DNA from: Pogostemon cablin
Taxonomy: Eukaryota; Streptophyta; Magnoliopsida; Lamiales; Lamiaceae
NCBI GenBank assembly: GCA_023678885.1
Contig: CM043005.1
Coordinates: 6,996,314 to 7,060,313, forward strand
Direction of reading: 5' to 3'
DNA length: 64,000 nucleotides
This document shows, in pieces, positions 13,301 through 25,329 of the stretch (positions are counted from its first letter, which is position 1; each line of letters starts with the position of its first letter). The notes beneath the pieces were generated by a model. It had not been told where the DNA came from and did not search any database. It was given only the letters and a program-made list of their open reading frames with translations. The position numbers and the translations under genes are program-made.

Positions 13301-14970
13301 ATAATTCTTTGATATGACATTATCCAGAAATTTTTCCTTCAGTAAGCTTCCTGTTGTATAAGCAAACTCATATACAGTTTTACCCACACAAGCACATGGG
13401 ATTTTCAGAGATAAGCAGTCCCCAAATGAACAGCAATTTTCTGATATATGAGCAAGAAGAAACCTCGTATATGCGTTAGAGTATGTCATATTTCTTGGAA
13501 TATAGTTAAATGGAGGAATCTGTTCTTCGTTTACTTCATTTATCAAAGAAATCTCATAAACTTCCTGACCTTCAGTGACATCTGTAATGAACTGATAATA
13601 GCACTTCTGGATTATCATCATTCTACTTGAAGGAAGCATACAATCTTTTATTTCAACTTTCTCCATCCCATCAATATGTTTTGGATCCACATTTAGATAT
13701 ATCCTGCAACGACTTAACTCCAACTTAATCGACCCAACAAACCTATGAATTTGAGGCCAAACTTTAAGAAGATTTTGAATTCCAAATGGATTATATGAAA
13801 TAGTTGAACAAAGACTGAGTTCACTGTGGCCTTCATCTAGATCAGTTTCTAAATTGGTATCTTTAGAAATGTCAATAGATGACACCACATTGATGAGTCT
13901 TGCATCCTCAGTGTAAGTCAAGGCAGTACCTGCAGCCAAGAAGCATTCACACATCTCTTTCATCAGCGTAAACATAGAAAGACCCGTCTGAGGAAGTTTG
14001 TGTGACTTTAGACACTTCTCTTCCACCTGCTTCAACACTGCTTCTAAACTTGGAACATGAGCATCTGGTTTTGGTGAAGATTGATCCAATAGAAAAATTT
14101 TCACCTCACCTCCAGATGAGGAGGCAACATCCAGCTTCAAGGATCCCTGAGCATTGTTTTCATTTTTCTCTGCTTCAGATTGTTCATAATCCATAGGTTC
14201 TGGCTTATTTACTTCCAAATCTGACTCACTGCCAATAGAATGAATATCTCTGGGAAGTACAGGAGTTGATCCTAAGCAGAAAAGTCATTAATGAGGCGCA
14301 CCCAAAATTTTGTACGAGAAAAATAAGATGTCATTCATCCAGTAAAAGAAAAAGAAAAGAAGTGTAGAACAAATTAGCTCATCTCTATAAATTAAGATTT
14401 AAAAAGTGAAAGGAAAAAAATAAAAGCAATGAGGAAAAGCCAGACTGTAATTTTATTGGCGAACATACATCCACAATTGAGAAGTTATCAATGCTAGCAT
14501 ATTCATATGTCTATCATATAGGAAAAGTTCATATGCATTGCAGAGGAACAATAGTGGATGGAACTTCTAATCTTGCACATTTCTCCATTGTGTTCAACAT
14601 TTCAAGTCAGCTTTAAAGGACTGCCGCATTTAAGTACTCATTTCAAATTACGTGAACTACTCTCTCAGTTCCCACAGAAAGAGTCATGTTCTAAAAAAAA
14701 AAAAATCTGAACAAATTCATTTTTCTTATTAAAGGCATCATTCATTATTAATAGAGTTTTTTTATGACAACCTTCTGAAAGAAATTATTTAACAGTCAAA
14801 TATGATTCGAAGAAATTAAACTAACAACTAAACGAAGGTACTCCCAAGAAAGAAAAAACAAAATAACACAACTAAATGTTGGATCAGATACAAATATTTC
14901 AGTGATTACTGTGGTAGTATGTGCTCATATTCACAACACATTTGAGTGAGAAAGCTTTCATATATATCAT

Positions 14971-15023
<53 letters not shown>

Positions 15024-16082
15024 CTCAGTTAATGAAAGCACACCTGGAGAAAACCCAACATATGGCAGGTCATAAGATTCATATTCAAGAGCTGGTTCAT
15101 GCAGATGGCTGCCAAATTCCATCTCCTCCAATCCAATATCTTCATCGATCGGATGCAGCTTACTTGTCTTTATAGAGAAAGGTGTTCTATTCCCTCTTTC
15201 ATAAGTTTCCAAACCATGATGTACATATGATTTATTTCCACTTTTTTCCAGGTGTGTCAAGGTTTCCAAGGGGTTACACTTTTCACTTTCATCATCGGAA
15301 ACAAAATTAGCTTTCTTAGCCTGTTCCACTACTACAAGGGACAGTGTAGTACTGCTGCTCATCCCTTTGCCATGAGAATATTCAGGTACACATATTGCCC
15401 TGCATTCCATATCTTTGTCTTGGAGATTCTCATAAATGGATTCTGGTAGCTTTTGCTTGCCATGAGGTTGATTTCTTACCTCATCGCTACCATCCGGCAT
15501 TGAAGCATGGAATGATGTTAAAGACTGTCTTCCATCTCTGGCTAATTTAGATTTTTTTGGATGTGGTTCATCTTCTTCAGCCTCATCTTTGGACAGCGTA
15601 ATTAGGTCTTCTAACTCGTTGTCCCGCGCCTGATTATGAGAATCAAAGAAAGCAAGATGCACCTTACTTTTATAAGTACAAAATTTCTATCTAAAGTACA
15701 GAACTATCTCACGAGGCATACCGTGAAAAGCAGGACAATAAAAAATGAAAACATCATTTTGCTGATATCACTAAGAACATATATTAGCAACTAATGCTGA
15801 ATTAAAGCAGAGAAAACAATTTTGGAATTAACAAAATATTTAACCCATATTCTGATCTTTCCAGAAGAGCAAAATCCCAGAAGTCAAGAGCTGGCTCACC
15901 TTCTGCTCCTCGCTGTCTAAAATTGCATCAAGGAGAACTTGATAGTTGTTATCTTCAATGAGCTCCCATTTTTTCTCATACAACTTCAGAAGCTTATGCA
16001 ATATTGGTTTCACAACATTAACTTTATAGCCATAGGTCACCATTGCCTTGTAGGCCTTAACGAACTGATGGTTTGGAGGCAT
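10304..16082 (-). CDS. Histone-lysine N-methyltransferase of the SUVR class (WIYLD plus pre-SET/SET/post-SET), 8 exons
   Basis: Exons in transcript order: 15900-16082, 15044-15629, 13112-14271, 12609-12871, 11532-11598, 11372-11422, 10682-10770, 10304-10325. They total 2421 nt, 806 aa plus stop, with every junction in phase. Residues 1-61 are the plant WIYLD domain. A charged region follows, with a KKSK basic patch. The Cys-rich pre-SET lies at roughly 530-643 (CSFGDCLSLKIPCACVG, then further Cys clusters). SET contains FICEYVGEVITSRE and the cofactor-binding NVSRFINHRCFDANL. The post-SET is CLCGSNFCRDRK. Such proteins modify H3K9 or act in silencing in the nucleus. The size fits SUVR1/SUVR2 better than the shorter SUVR4, but the subgroup is not certain. 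ATG 16082 starts WIYLD directly. The 5' leader may be spliced from further upstream. Confidence 0.9.
10850..11280. repeat. Intronic duplicated unit flanking a less AT-rich insertion
   Basis: Within an intron of the SUVR gene, a roughly 130-base unit (containing 'tagggagtcctaa' and a following 'accatg') occurs at about 10870 and again at about 11160. Between them at 10990-11140 lies a more GC-rich stretch (gggcggcaatccacatgcg). This resembles the remains of an insertion with direct terminal repeats. I cannot name the family. Confidence 0.4.
14975..15015. repeat. (AT)n microsatellite in a SUVR intron
   Basis: A pure AT dinucleotide run lies just downstream (in transcript sense) of the donor at 15043, in the intron between the second and third coding exons. 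Confidence 0.8.
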
Positions 16083-18470
16083 CTCTTCACATGGAGATAG
16101 ATTAACAGCAAATTTGGAAAAGGTAAGTGCTGTCACCTTCAGTAGCAAACAAATTGTGTCATAAGAAGACCTAAAGACATTTATTTTGATTTAGATTCCA
16201 TAAGAATCAAACGACTAAAATAGGAAACGTCTACAATTGTGGACAAAGGATATTATATGTTGGCTGTGAAGTAAACCATCAAAAATAGAAAAAATAAACA
16301 CTATAGGCTCATGATTGACAAGCAAAAAAAATACCAACACCGAAGAATTGCTTGTCCAAGCAAGTAGCAATGAGAGAAAACATATTTTGTGAAGAATTGA
16401 TTAAAACAAATCATTATGTAATTTTTTTGCACATGAAGGTGTGAGCCAACTTCTTAAAAGAGATGCAAACTTAAATAGAACTAAAATAAATTTTAATTAT
16501 ACAACAATAACCATGATTACGTAAATTAATAATACATGCAATAGTAAATTAAATTAGTAAATATTTATCATACAACCTGAATTATTTATTATCCAGGTCT
16601 AAAATATCTATGAATAAAACATGCCTAATACTACTGGATTCGTGGGAACATCAACAATTTATCAAATGAATGCATCAAATCCTATTTAGAAGCATATTCG
16701 TATATTGTGACTACATAAAACAACTAATATTTCTAGACCAAAATATATCGAAAAAAGATAGATTTTCTTCACATCTTGCATAGAGGTACAGTGTCCCTTC
16801 TCATGTAAATTATTCTTCACAGACCCCCACATGGTATTCCTAACTAAAAGTCCTTAGAATTCACTTGGTACATTTATATCCTTATAAATTTTTTAGCAGA
16901 AAATTTATCAAAACAGAACCAGATTCTTTATCCAGCTTAGGAGAAACAAGTGATGGATAGATTTTGCAACACAATGGAACAAAGAAAAAGTGCAGGCAAC
17001 TATTAATTTGTCACATAAAAGATGCTGTGAAGATGTGGACATTATTAAACAGCAGGAAATGTCGGTAAACCTTGTCATTCAGAAAATTAAATGAATAACA
17101 TCTCTCTCTGTTTTTCTTCAAACTTCTCCCCCCATCCAACCCAAGTTCCCCCCAACTTTTCTATTTTTTTCTGCTCTTCTACAATGGTTACAATTAAAAC
17201 TGTAACTAGGACAAAGTAAGAAAAGAATAACCCAGAAAATCAAAATTATATCCTCTTGGTGCATCTGATGATTGTATTCTCCGAAGAAGTCTACAACTCT
17301 AAGGAACTCTGAACAATTCACACCTTTCTGTACAACTTTAATTTTCAGATGCACATTTCATGAAATACCACTGTTCATTATATACACTCGCCTTAATAAC
17401 TTACAAATACCCTGTTTAAGTTTCAATCACAACATTATTTGAAAGATTTACACTGAAACAGTTAATAAGCAAACAAAACCCTCAATTTCTGCGTGTATTT
17501 TCTTAACTTAAACATTTACAAAATAAAAAATTATCCGAGTACATGAAAAGGAACGACTCATGAGAAACCAAACGACACACGATGGAATAACATCTGCAAC
17601 CCAGAAATTAAATTATCATTAAACATCGACGACTTCGGAGAAAATGGGAAACCCCAACATGCAGAGCCGAAGAAAACCAAAACGTCCCCAAATTAGACAC
17701 AAAAGTTGCAAAGAACAACAAAATAACCTTCAAAATTCAACTCCAAGTTCCCATTACCCTCATTTTTTTTAATCGCATAAGCTTACGGCATACTAGTGAT
17801 CACCAACATGATTGTTTTCATTTTTATTTTTTTATTTTGGATGTCAATATTTTCAGTTGCCTACAAGAATGATCCAAATACTAAGTGGGTTCCATCCTCC
17901 GATTTTTTTTTTTTGAATGATTGTTGGTAAACCTGGAAACATGGCACCCAGAAGATAGCAGTATATCTTCTTTGCTTATAATGAGTAGAACAGAAATAAA
18001 TATACCTTCTCCTCGAAGACAAAATAAGGGTTTCCGTAAGATGGAAGAAAGCTGTAGAGGTAAAATGGTGAAAATGTTTTCAGTACATAAAAGATGGAGA
18101 GGAAGTAGAAAAGTGTGGAAGGGGTAAATTTTGGCGCAATTGAAAAATGGTCAGTGTATTTTGACCAAAACTTGTGTTTATGCGGATATAGTCGTCCCAA
18201 ATATCATGTTTTCTAAAAATTGTCCTCTAAAGTTAAATATTCTAAAAAATTTAGAATAAAAACTTATATCTTTATTTTATTAGAAAAAAAAAGCTTAATT
18301 TTTTAAACAAATATTTATACATTTATATTTAAATCAATTTTTTTAATTAAAAATTATATCATTATTAATTAATCAAAATGTATACCTTTAAAACATCACT
18401 AAAAAACAAAAAATAAAGACTCATGTAACCATCGATCATTTGCATTTTCTAAGTGAATCAAGAAGTATTA
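16083..18470. promoter_or_regulatory. 5' region of the SUVR gene, probable leader, leader intron and promoter
   Basis: No second gene is visible. Frame stays open upstream of ATG 16082 to about 16148, so the leader may be spliced. C-rich runs (cttctccccccatccaaccc) near 17125 and less AT-rich DNA at 17560-18130 could mark the first exon or promoter, but no transcription start can be set by eye. Confidence 0.35.
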
Positions 18471-18724
18471 ATCCCTTTGTTCCGAATAAGAGGTGCGTTT
18501 TTTTTTTTCACGTAAATTAAGGGATATAATATTTAATGAGTAGTTGAAAAGAGAAAAATAATATTTTAATATATAGTGGGTATCTGTATTAGTGTAATGT
18601 GTGGATCCACGAAGATATATTAATTGTTTTGTGTAGTTTCTATTTACTAAAAAGTTAAATGCATCTCTTGTGTTGTGACGGATGAAAATAAAAAAATATA
18701 TTCCTTATAGTGGGACGGAGGGAG
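18471..18724. mobile_element. Stowaway-type MITE, composite right end
   Basis: The left end ATCCCTTTGTTCCG follows TA, and the right end GGGACGGAGGGAG is followed by TA. A second right-end-like stretch, 'tgttgtgacggatg', at about 18670-18690 pairs better with the left arm, so the last 40 bases may belong to another copy. Confidence 0.5.
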
Positions 18725-18901
18725 TACTATTTTATGGAGTATAGGATGATTATATATATTAGTAATGAATGATGAGTCATGTGTAAGGTTCTTTTGCTAA
18801 AAAAGAAAAAATTAATGTCTTCATTGTCAAAATGACAAAGTAGATATCTTATCAAGAGAGGTGAAGTACCATTTTAAAAAGGAGTGATACGAAAATTAAT
18901 A

Positions 18902-19128
18902 CTCCCTTCGTTCCTTGGTAAGAGTCTCATTTGCTTTTGGGCACGTGGATTAAGGAGTATTATTATTTAATGTGTAGTAGATAGTTATATTAGTGGGTGT
19001 GTGGGCCCCATGTTTTAATTGTATTAGTGGGTATGAGTGGGTGCCATGTGTCCAAAAAAAGAAATGGGATCCTTTGGGTAGGACAACCAAAATGGTAAAA
19101 TGAGACTCTTACCTAGGGATGGAGGGAG
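18902..19128. mobile_element. Stowaway-type MITE
   Basis: Left CTCCCTTCGTTCCTTGG and right CCTAGGGATGGAGGGAG are inverted, with TA flanks. The subterminal inverted pair continues inward (GTAAGAGTCTCATTT / AAATGAGACTCTTAC-like). Confidence 0.75.
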
Positions 19129-19289
19129 TAATTATTAATTTATTTATAAATAATTTATAATATAAATAAAAAGTAATAACATCTATATTAAAAAGGTGAT
19201 AATAAAAAAAAAACCGTAGTATCGTAACATGATCTCACATCAATCTTGATTTTTTAAGTATGAATTATGTGGAATTGGATGTAGCATTT

Positions 19290-19521
19290 TTTTTTTAATT
19301 CCAAAAAAATTCACTACCTTATTAGGTATTTTTAAATCTATCACGATCTTTTATTTTTGTCAATTTAATACACAATCTACTTAATATTTTCAATTATATC
19401 ACAATATTTTATTTTTGTCAATTCAATACGTGATCTATTTAATATTTTCAATTCTATCACAACTTTTATTTTATAATTTGATACACCACTTATTTTATAT
19501 TTCAATTCAATTCAATTCAAT

Positions 19522-19581
<60 letters not shown>
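19290..19581. repeat. Left arm of a long-inverted-repeat element, with tandem ~58-bp subunits and (ATT)n
   Basis: Begins near 'aattcactaccttattaggt'. It holds about three tandem units that each start TATCAC (about 19339, 19397 and 19455), and ends in TTCAA and ATT runs (about 19500-19581). The same sequence appears inverted at 23585-23831, on the far side of the mariner element. Confidence 0.7.
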
Positions 19582-20253
19582 GTTTGATTTGGATTCAGTC
19601 TTTTTTTTTATAACAAATGGTACAATATATTATTATACCGATCTTCGCTTCGTTCTTGGTACAACTTTACTTCTTATTTTTTTAATTTATATTTTTTTAT
19701 AACAAAGTTGTATATATATAAATTATAAAATGGATGAAAATAAAAATTGAGAAATTAATGAGAAGTAAATTAAAAATTTTGTTTCATTTTTTTTTGTAAG
19801 AATATACTCCCTCCGTCCCATTTATATTGCTACTTTTACTTTTTGCACGTCCTTAAAGGAGTATTAATATTTAATGTGCATTGAGTAGTTGAAAGAGGAA
19901 GTTTACCATTTTTACCCCTTGATTAAAATACATTATTTTAAAAAAGAAAGTGATGCACTGTTAGAGGAACATGAGATCAGAACAAGAATGAAAATGGAAA
20001 TTATCTCCAATTCTTAATTTAAAAACCTGAAACATGATTACAGGTAATGCCGCCCAATTCATAATTCATAATCTGCAACATCATTACAATAGTAGTTGGA
20101 GGTAATAAGTTTTATTTTCCCTCCATAACCAAAAATAATTTACATTTACAAATTCCCACCTAAAATGTACTATATAAACACTTACTACTCCAAATACAAT
20201 AACTTCTCCAACAAAATGAAGCACTTTAGCAGCTCATAAATACACTTTACAAA

Positions 20254-21752
20254 ATGAGAATACCAAGACCCAAAAACCTAACAACCAAAGAGCGTAATTC
20301 CATTGCCCAATTTTTGTTGAAGGGGTCGAGCAATGGCCAACCAGCTCGTGGGAGACTCATTTTAGCCAGTTCTACATTTGGAGTGCACATTGCTACTGTT
20401 AGAAGGATATGGGAAAGAGCTAGAGAGCAGCTACTATCAGGTAATCCAATCTCTTTAGTCAACAACAAAACACTTAGACCACATGGAGTTTATGGCCAAA
20501 AATTGGATAAGAAAAAAATGAAGACTATTCAGTTTAAGAAAAGGGGGACAATTAGGGATTTAGCAGAACAGATGACCACATCTAAGAGCACAGTTTATAG
20601 GTGGATCAAGCAGGGACATATTAGACCTCATACTAGTGTTATAAAGCCATATCTCACACACCAACACAAGATTAACAGTAGAGACGGTCTTAAAGCACTA
20701 GAAGTAGACATAGTGAAGAAACTGATCAAATTCAAGAGTATGTCACAAATAGTTCATATAGATGAGAAATGGTTCAACATAACAAAAACAACAGAGAGAT
20801 ACTACCTCCTACAAGAAGAAACAGAACCACATAGGACTTGTGAAAGTAAAAATTTTATTGGAAAGATCATGTTCTTAGCTGCAGTTGCAAGACCAGCCTA
20901 TGACTCTAACGGGGACTGCATTTTTGATGGGAAGATATGGATTTTTCCCTTTACGGAACAAGTTGCAGCACAAAGGAAAAGCAAGAACAGAGAGGCAGGA
21001 AGTATTGTAACTAAACCAATGTTGTCAGTGACAAGGAATGAGACAAAAAAGGTTCTAATTGACCAGGTATACAATCTGAACACATATTACAATTTACACA
21101 CATGCTATACATACAAATACATTCATTTTGCACTATATTTCATTTACAATCATAACAGGTCCTACCAGCTATCAAGTCTAAATGGCCAAGTGGAGCATGC
21201 AAAGATATATACATACAACAGGATAATGCTAGGCCACATATAAAATATGATGATAAAGAGTGGAGGCAGGCTTCAACACAAGATGGATTCAATTTCCACC
21301 TTGTGTTTCAGCCTGCTAAGAGTCCGGATACTAACATTTTGGACTTGGGTTGGTTTAGAGCTTTATAATCTCTACAATTCAAAGAAGTTGCTGACAAAGT
21401 GGAGGATTTGTTAGAAGTGGTGAGGAAATCTTTTGAAGATTTAAGCCACACAAAATTGAATTCAGTGTTTCTAACACTGCAAGGCTGCCTAAAGAAAATT
21501 CTAGTTCGTAGAGGTAGAAATGAATACAAGATACCCCATATGGGTAAATCTGCATTACAGAGAGCAGGTGAGCTTCCAACTGATTTGGAAGTGGACCCTG
21601 AGGTGGTTCAATCAGGCCTTGAATTTCTAATTGAAGAAAATGCAATAGATGGGTTGGAGGATCTAATTCAGGCTATGGAGGAAGTTTTTTTATTGAAAGT
21701 GGAAGCATTTTGCAGTACACAACGGTTTGAAAGATTTTGCAGTACTTTTTGA
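20254..21752 (+). pseudogene. Mariner-like transposase, DD39D, one internal stop
   Basis: Exon 20254-21066 (271 codons), intron 21067-21158, exon 21159-21752, about 468 codons in one frame. The N-terminal region holds helix-turn-helix DNA-binding segments (about 35-60 and 98-120; RDLAEQM and STVYRWI). The catalytic triad is D170 (IVHIDEKWF), D293 (IQQDNARPH) and D333 (SPDTNILDLGWF). Exactly 39 residues separate the second and third Asp, which is the plant mariner DD39D signature. A TAA at 21366-21368 falls eight codons after D333, where plant homologues usually have Gln in 'LQSLQ'. The frame continues clean for another 128 codons. No other stop or frameshift was seen. As it stands the C-terminus would be lost without readthrough. 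Confidence 0.88.
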
Positions 21753-22539
21753 ATGCATTTGGTATGAAATGGAAGTATTGGATGCAAATTGGATGCCTAC
21801 ATAGAACACAACTAATGGAGGGTGGAAGCATTGGATGCATTTTGCATGTGAATAGGGGTTAAGATTGTTTGTTTACAAGTAAAACACAACTCAAAGAAAG
21901 AGTTTGTTTTAGCAGTAAACAATCTTTTGTAAAGCTGTGAATCTAAACCTATAAATGGATGTATATGACTTATGCAAGACAATTCACCCTAAACACATCA
22001 TATATCACACACTATCACACTTCAAACAAGATCAAATAAACAGTAACACATCAAATACTACATTCCTCCAAAAAAAAATTAAGGGCTTAACAGGGAATAT
22101 ATCACAGGCATACAGTAGCAACTCATCACATCACAGTTTTGAATATCACACTCTTCCAAAAGCAATTTATCACTTAACAGTTTGTAATATCACACTCTTC
22201 CAACATTAATTCCTCACCATTTAACAGATTAAAAAGACATATGCATATAACACAGTTTACATATCAACACAAATAACACTCTCAGAGTTTAATCTCATCA
22301 TTTAGTGTTCGTGTCTCCAAATGCACGATTGATGACATTACAATATGAAATTGCAAGTCTCCAACGAACCGCGCATGGTGATACTAAATCACACCCCATA
22401 ACCACACGGATATCACAAGTTTTTTATCATGCAATACATAAAAACCTCCATTAATGGAATACAGAGAGAGTAAAGCCATTATACCTTCGCCCATTTGGGA
22501 AATTTAAGGGCTGCAGGACACATCTCCCTCAAAATATAA

Positions 22540-22850
22540 ATGAGGCTCTGGTTTTGCCTCAACTATTTGGGGGTCACTCCTCGGAATATCGGCAGACAGG
22601 TCATACCACGGGAGTTCACGATCTCCTCATCGGTGTCAGAAATGACGTCAAATAGTTCTTCGACCAAACACCTAGTCACATCGGAGGCCGAGAACACCTC
22701 GTTCTCACAGGACGGTGTCGATCTGCGAAGATCTGACACCTTCTCTGAGAACCCACCCCACTACTCAGCCGTCTCCACAGCCTCCTTGAAGAAGCACTCA
22801 CTCTTCACCGTCGCCATTTGTCTCAGTCGGAGAAGCCAGAGAGCCAATGA
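22540..22850 (-). other. Possible captured host coding piece inside the mariner element
   Basis: Read on the minus strand from ATG at about 22818, a frame starts MATVKSECFFKEAVETAE. After one TAG it continues open for about 60 codons (SEKVSDLRRSTPSCENEVF, then VEELFDVISDTDEEI), ending near 22546. Base composition is much less AT-rich than the surroundings. I do not recognise the protein with confidence, and it is not part of normal mariner content as I know it. Confidence 0.3.
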
Positions 22851-22857
22851 AGAAGAT

Positions 22858-23212
22858 GGAGGGGTGACAGAGACGAGCGCTTTCTCCAAAATAGAGGGAT
22901 AACATAGACGAGCATTTTCTCCAAAATGGAGGGGTGACGGCGAGCAAAATGGAGGGGTGACGATGAGAAAATTGAGGGATGACGGCGAGGCGAGGCGAAC
23001 AAAGAGAAAATAGAGGGGTGACGGCGAGGCGAGACGAACAGAGAGAAAATAAAGGGGTGATGGTGAGGCGACCAGAGGAAAAATGGAGGGGTGACGGCGA
23101 GGCGAACAGAAGGAAAATGAAGGGGTGACGGCGAGGCGAACAGAGAAAAGATGGAGGGGTGACGGCGAGGCCACCAGATAGAAGATGGAGGGGTGACGGC
23201 GAGAAAATGGGT
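22858..23212. repeat. GC-rich minisatellite inside the mariner element
   Basis: About eleven imperfect units built on GGAGGGGTGACGGCGAG, followed by variable AGAGAAAAT-type spacers, with unit length about 24-40 bases. Long open frames on the minus strand across this block are repeat artefacts. Confidence 0.8.
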
Positions 23213-23584
23213 AACAAACCCTAAAGAGGGGGAATTGATCTGCCAACCCTAATGGGACGGAGAGGTTGCTTTACACATTATTTTATTGTTATTTGCAAAT
23301 AATAAAGTGGTGGCATTTTTGAAAATTAGTGTTGGATCAAGGGATAGTTTTGTAAAAAATTGTAGGCTCCACTATCTTTTTTTGGAAAGGTAGCAATAGA
23401 GGTGGGACGCCGTTTTGGGTAAAAAGTTGCAATATAAATGGGACGGAGGGAGTAATTTTTTTAAAACAGTAAAACTATCACAAATTCACAATAGCTATTA
23501 TCAAAGAATTCTCCACATATTTTATTTATTTTTTTTTACTGTTCTTAAAAATATAATTTTTTTAAATATAAAAGAAATTAATAT

Positions 23585-23831
23585 AATAATAATAATAATA
23601 ATGAATTGAATTGAAAATATAAAATAAGTAGTGTATTAAATTGTAAAAATAAAAGTTGTGATAAAATTGAAAATATTAAATAGATTATGTATTGAATTGA
23701 CAAAAATAAAAGGTTGTGATAGAATTGAAAATATTAAATAAATTATGTATTGAATTAACAAAAATAAAAGATCGTGATAGATTTGAAAATCCCTAATAAG
23801 GTGGTGAATTTTTAGGAATTAATTTTTTTTA
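23585..23831. repeat. Right arm of the long-inverted-repeat element
   Basis: Inverse of 19290-19581. It runs from an (AAT)n tract and GAATTGAATTG through three GTGATA-containing units (about 58 bases) to 'ccctaataaggtggtgaatt'. Subtracting the mariner insertion leaves an original palindromic element of roughly 0.9 kb. Confidence 0.7.
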
Positions 23832-24075
23832 GTTTTACTTTTTAAAATGTATTGCATACAAAAGTATAAATTATAATTTTAAAATATTGAACATTTCTGA
23901 AAACCAAAGATGCTCTTCTAATAGGCAAAGAGTTGCGTGAGAGATGTAAACCCTACTTCCTCCATTTCATAATATAAAAAAATTACTCATTTTGTCCCGC
24001 GTTAAAGATTACATTTACTTTATGCATGTAAATTAAAGATATAATATTTTAATAGGTAGTGAATTGAGAAATATA

Positions 24076-24164
24076 CTCCTCCGTCCTACAAAAAGAGTTA
24101 CACTTGTCACACTTCCTTTGTAATTTATAAATAAAGTGTAATTCTTTTTGTGGGACGAATGGAG
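24076..24164. mobile_element. Short Stowaway-type MITE (89 bp)
   Basis: Left CTCCTCCGTCCTACAAAAAG and right inverse CTTTTTGTGGGACGAATGGAG, both with TA flanks. Nearly the whole unit is palindromic. Confidence 0.75.
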
Positions 24165-24206
24165 TAATATTTAATGTGTAGTGAGTGGTTATATTAGTGA
24201 CATTTA

Positions 24207-24507
24207 AGTGATGTTTGGTTGAGGAATGAAATTGAGATTTTGAGGTTTTAAAATATAATGAATAGTGATATATGTTTGTTTTGAGTTATTGATAGAGTAG
24301 ATTTTAGCTTTATGTCAAATCAATGTGTAACTAGGTATTCATTTATATTAAAAAAGAGAGGATAGATGAGAGATAAAGAGAGAATGAATATTAAATGGGG
24401 AGAGAATATAAGTTGAGGATTATAGGGGTTGTAGAAGTATATAGGGGTGATTTTTGTGTGAATTTTGAAGTCCATTCCCGATTTAAAAATCTGAAACAAA
24501 CATCATC
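24207..24507. mobile_element. Tourist/PIF-Harbinger-like MITE
   Basis: Left AGTGATGTTTGGTTGAGG and right inverse GATGATGTTTGTTTCAG, flanked by TTA on both sides (24204-24206 and 24508-24510), the usual target duplication of this superfamily. Confidence 0.6.
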
Positions 24508-25329
24508 TTAGTGTTGTGTGTGGGATCTATGTGGAACAATTAATTATTTTGTAGGTCCCACTAAATAAAAAAAAATATAAATCTTAACTTAAAATAAACT
24601 AAAATGGAATAAATAAATCTTAAAAATGATTATTAAACCCGAGTTGATCTATAATGTTATAATGACATGTGTCATTCACTTAAAAAAAATAGAATACAAA
24701 ATGAATCACTAAGAATAAATGATTGTAGCGTTCAAATGGGATGATCGCGGATGGGCTTGATGTGGATTAAGTGATAATTGGGCCTGATATCGCTTCATGT
24801 GCCTTCGGCCTTTCTTAGGGATAATCGATTCCATAACAATATATATATATTTATATCTATTAACTATTAGGGTAAATACATTTTTTTGTCCATTAACTTT
24901 CACCGATTTTGAAATTAGTCCATCAGTTTCGCACTTTTTGAAAATAGTCCATTAAATTCATAAAATTTGATAAAATAGTCTACTCATCTGTTATAACAGG
25001 TTCTCCATCCGGTAATGATGGGGTGGAATTATATTTTTTAAATCTAAATAAACAAACTACGTGGCTTGAATTGTGTAGCATGTTTGGTGTGAGAGAAAAA
25101 AACTTGGCCCACCAAAATCGTTTATTCCCACCGACCCCTACTCTCCGCCGCCGCACTTCCTTTCACCACCATTTGAACCACCGCAACACCCACCTCTTAG
25201 CCCCGAGAATCCCCATCCTCTCTAGCTCCTTTAAAAACACTCGAGTACCTATGTACTCCACGCCTGTACAAATATTGATTAAAAAATGATTTTGATTGAA
25301 TAGATTTGGTAGATGATGGGGGAATTGAA

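Larger units (their letters stand above)
19807..23452 (+). mobile_element. Mariner-like transposon (plant MLE, Stowaway-type ends), 3.6 kb
   Basis: The ends CTCCCTCCGTCCCATTTATA and its inverted copy at about 23429-23452 match perfectly over about 24 bases and are flanked by TA at 19805-19806 and 23453-23454. Inside lie a two-exon transposase (20254-21752) and about 1.7 kb of non-transposase DNA with a minisatellite. The left subterminal text (ACTTTTTGCACG, then GGAGTATTAATATTTAATG) is also found in Stowaway MITEs of this window, for example 43266-43489. Confidence 0.9.

Noticed and set aside
22761..23246. Long minus-strand proline/serine-rich frames (161 and 139 codons)
   Set aside because: They come from translation of the GGGGTGACGGCGAG minisatellite in two frames; repeat-driven openness is not evidence of a protein.
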